6,737 bases of DNA from Cyanobacteriota bacterium (GTDB lineage: Bacteria > Cyanobacteriota > Cyanobacteriia > PCC-6307 > Cyanobiaceae). The notes under the pieces are model-generated. The model did not search any database. It worked only from the letters and a program-made list of their open reading frames with translations, and had not been told where the DNA came from. Location of the stretch: the NCBI GenBank assembly GCA_947463165.1, contig CANHSW010000117.1, positions 1 through 6,737 of the forward strand, given 5' to 3'. Both the position numbers and the translations under genes were made by a program. Below are positions 5,664 through 6,737 of the stretch, in pieces (the stretch's first letter is position 1; each line of letters opens with the position of its first letter).

Positions 5664-5742
5664 CGCTGCCCCTGAGTTGCAGGCAGATAGCCTTGGGATG
5701 GCGGAGTTGAGAGAGCTTGTCCACTCGAGGGGCTTGTTCGAA
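5658..5742 (-). other. attC recombination site of the toxin-antitoxin cassette (site A)
   Basis: Read on the - strand: R'' TTCGAAC (5742-5736), spacer AAG, L'' CCCCTCGAGTGG (5732-5721), variable part, L' CAACTCAGGGG (5679-5669), spacer CAGC, R' GTTAGGC (5664-5658). L'' pairs with L' at 10 of 11 positions once one extra C in L'' is bulged out. R'' is an exact complement of the TTCGAA at the start of this same cassette at 6424-6419, as expected when R' is supplied by the next cassette. The site is 85 bases long and strongly similar to site B in layout and sequence. Confidence 0.82.
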
Positions 5743-5803
5743 GTGTCGCCTCAACATAGGAAGGGGACGCGGACTTGCGCATGCCATCCAACTCTCAGAC
5801 AGG

Positions 5804-6103
5804 TTATACCGCTTCTACCGGACTCGCGCTCAACTTAATTCCCAGTGCCGAGGCAACCTTTAACACAGTATCAAAGTTCGGGCTGCGATCTCCAGAGAGA
5901 GCTTTATATAGACTTTCGCGCGACAATCCTGTTTCCCGGGCAATCTGCGTCATGCCTTTGGCGCGAGCAATATCACCCAACGCCTTCGCAATGAAGGCGG
6001 CATCTCCATCTGCTACTTCAATACAAGCGTCAAGATAAGCAGCCATCTCCTCGGGTGTCTCCAAGAACTCCGCAACGTCATATGGCGCCGCTTTAGTCGT
6101 CAT
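5804..6103 (-). CDS. antitoxin, HI1420/HigA-like helix-turn-helix protein
   Basis: 99 codons from ATG 6103, chosen over GTG 6106 because GGAGG (6115-6111) lies seven bases upstream of that ATG. The N-terminal part (F-L-E-T-P-E-E-M-A-A-Y-L-D-A-C) and the C-terminal helix-turn-helix (about residues 50-90: T-Q-I-A-R-E-T-G-L-S-R-E-S-L-Y-K-A-L-S-G, then N-F-D-T-V-L-K-V-A-S-A-L-G) match the addiction-module antidote family (HI1420 type). It binds its partner toxin and, with its HTH, usually represses its own promoter. The toxin gene comes first and the antitoxin second, the usual order for this family. Its ATG overlaps by one base the TGA that ends the toxin's old frame, a sign of translational coupling. 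Length is normal, so the antitoxin looks intact. Confidence 0.92.
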   Translation of the reverse strand: MTTKAAPYDVAEFLETPEEMAAYLDACIEVADGDAAFIAKALGDIARAKGMTQIARETGLSRESLYKALSGDRSPNFDTVLKVASALGIKLSASPVEAV

Positions 6104-6351
6104 CACTCATCCTCCATGTAGTTGTTGGCAAGAAGAATAATCAACACAGCTCCTCTTTACTAAAAATAGACTCTGTAACCAGGACCAAAATTAATCCGCA
6201 GCTCAGATACTCCAGCACCTACGGGGCGTACATCGCCTGGATTGCCGCTAATGAGGCGCTCAACCCTGGCTTGCACGATCGCCTTGGCCCTCAGATCCCG
6301 AAGGCCCCTGAGCCAAAGCGCGAACTCATCGGTACGACGGAGTGCAATCAC
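6103..6351 (-). pseudogene. RelE/HigB-like toxin (HI1419 type) with two consecutive in-frame stops
   Basis: GTG 6351 opens 63 codons: R-R-T-D-E-F-A-L-W-L-R-G-L-R-D near the start, then G-N-P-G-D-V-R-P-V-G-A-G-V-S-E-L-R-I, then G-P-G-Y-R-V-Y-F. These are the hallmarks of the phage-derived Gp49-like / HI1419 toxins that cut mRNA on the ribosome. TAG (6162-6160) and TAA (6159-6157) follow. Beyond them the same frame continues R-G-A-V-L-I-I-L-L-A, the expected next strand, and ends N-N-Y-M-E-D-E with a TGA that overlaps the antitoxin ATG. Full-length relatives are about 95-100 residues and continue with a G-G-D-K segment, absent here. So two nonsense codons and a lost C-terminal helix make the toxin very likely inactive. 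TAG also stands just before GTG, so no earlier start is possible. Confidence 0.85.
6111..6115 (-). promoter_or_regulatory. ribosome-binding site of the antitoxin
   Basis: GGAGG on the - strand, seven bases before ATG 6103. Almost no other gene here has such a clear site. It decides the start codon and lies inside the toxin's former coding sequence. Confidence 0.75.
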
Positions 6352-6360
6352 CTACCCAGT

Positions 6361-6376
6361 GTAGCCCCATGGCTAC
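6361..6376. repeat. short perfect hairpin ahead of the toxin remnant
   Basis: GTAGCC (6361-6366) and GGCTAC (6371-6376) are exact complements around a 4-base loop. It ends ten bases before the toxin start in the cassette leader and could affect translation or expression. It is short enough to be chance. Confidence 0.35.
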
Positions 6377-6418
6377 GGCAAGGGCATTGGCGCCATCCTG
6401 TGGGCGAAGCCGCGATCC

Positions 6419-6510
6419 TTCGAACGCTGCCCCTGTGTGGCGGGCAGGGGCCTTGGGATGGCGGAGCAGAGGGCTGATGGCGGCCTGTCCACTCGACGGG
6501 TGTGTTCGAA
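6419..6510 (-). other. attC recombination site of the PIN-toxin cassette (site B)
   Basis: Read on the - strand: R'' TTCGAAC (6510-6504), spacer ACA, L'' CCCGTCGAGTGG (6500-6489), variable part, L' CCACACAGGGG (6440-6430), spacer CAGC, R' GTTCGAA (6425-6419). R'' and R' are exact complements. L'' and L' pair at 9 of 11 positions with one extra C in L'' at the same place as in site A. The stretches CCATCCCAAGG and GTCGAGTGG/CTCGAGTGG are shared with site A, so the two sites are close relatives. Length 92 bases. Confidence 0.8.
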
Positions 6511-6737
6511 GTGTCGCATCTCTACAGATCAACGGCAGAGGGCCCTTCATTCAAGGAGTGACCAAGGGAATCATCTGTCTTCCATGACGGCGGTAAATAT
6601 GAAAATCACTGTCAGTAGTAAGGAGCAATGGCGAATCGTTGATTTCCGCCAGCCGAATCAATGCAGCATCAGCGAGGGATGCGGGAACATTTTCGTACCG
6701 CTTAAACAAGGAACTGACAGAGCCAATCTGCTCCTGC
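6425..6737 (-). mobile_element. integron gene cassette: PIN-domain toxin (partial, runs off right edge)
   Basis: From the cleavage point in the R' box of site B to the window edge. It contains the 3' part of a PIN-domain gene, 40 bases, and attC site B. The cassette start, and perhaps a partner antitoxin gene, lie outside the window. Confidence 0.65.
6551..6737 (-). CDS. PIN-domain (VapC-like) toxin, C-terminal part
   Basis: The last 61 codons of a gene entering from the right edge; stop TGA at 6553-6551. Visible motifs are V-P-A-S-L-A-D-A-A-L-I-R-L-A-E (central acidic residue, Asp23 of the visible part) and L-L-L-T-T-D-S-D-F-H-I-Y-R-R-H-G-R-Q (Asp42 and Asp44). These are the third and fourth acidic regions of PIN-domain ribonucleases, followed by the usual short ending I-P-L-V-T-P. 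Such proteins are usually VapC-type toxins that cleave RNA with Mg2+ held by four acidic residues; the first Asp would lie outside the window. No antitoxin is visible, but one would normally stand upstream, to the right. Its attC (site B) follows 40 bases after the stop. Confidence 0.88.
   Translation of the reverse strand, partial: QEQIGSVSSLFKRYENVPASLADAALIRLAEINDSPLLLTTDSDFHIYRRHGRQMIPLVTP

Larger units (their letters stand above)
5664..6424 (-). mobile_element. integron gene cassette: toxin-antitoxin pair with broken toxin
   Basis: A 761-base unit between the R' boxes of sites B and A. Order in cassette sense: 73-base leader with a hairpin, toxin remnant, antitoxin, 61 bases, attC. Toxin-antitoxin pairs are a well-known cassette content and are thought to stabilise arrays against loss. 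Here that role may be lost because the toxin is interrupted. Confidence 0.78.

Noticed and set aside
5653..5838. + strand open frame over 5653-5838, and similar frames at 6342-6587
   Set aside because: The shared sequence is attC sites A and B, not a coding relationship.

Overview
The window looks like an accessory region of a GC-rich bacterial chromosome. A picocyanobacterium-like host (Synechococcus/Cyanobium type) is my best guess, from the style of the von Willebrand factor A (vWA) protein, the winged-helix protein, the W-x-W membrane proteins and the general lack of Shine-Dalgarno sequences. No marker gene proves it.

Left part (1-3434, + strand): the end of a vWA-domain gene is followed by a small one-helix membrane protein (579-962). 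Then comes a tandem array of three homologous, more AT-rich genes of 228, 214 and 212 codons. Each encodes a hydrophobic protein that is itself an internal duplication, so there are six copies of one module: an A-G-F-x-G-I-E-N-G segment, then a W-x-W-H-P-A-I segment. The duplicated DNA unit carries the 3' end of the 579-962 gene, and relics of that end separate the copies. One relic is 134 bp and differs from its parent at only 3 positions. It also supplies the C-terminus and stop codon of copy 1 in a different frame.

Middle (3435-5163): a convergent gene (complement 3511-4440) encodes a putative winged-helix protein with a second, sensor- or effector-like domain. Beyond it are about 720 bp without a convincing gene, holding what looks like a decayed IS66-type transposase fragment interrupted by a small hairpin.

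Right part (5164-6737, genes on the - strand): this reads as the distal part of an integron gene-cassette array. Three attC-like sites (5164-5230, 5658-5742, 6419-6510) each show R''/L''/L'/R' boxes and a single extra base in L'' on the - strand, which gives the cassette orientation. They delimit a PIN-domain (VapC-like) toxin cassette that runs off the right edge, a toxin-antitoxin cassette with an intact HI1420/HigA-like antitoxin and a RelE/HigB-like toxin broken by two consecutive in-frame stops, and a cupin cassette whose stop codon lies inside its own attC. With this orientation, any integrase gene and attI site should lie beyond position 6737. No integrase is visible here.

The main points are therefore two unrelated amplification or capture systems side by side: a local tandem expansion of an uncharacterised membrane-protein family, and a toxin-antitoxin-bearing integron cassette array next to IS debris.
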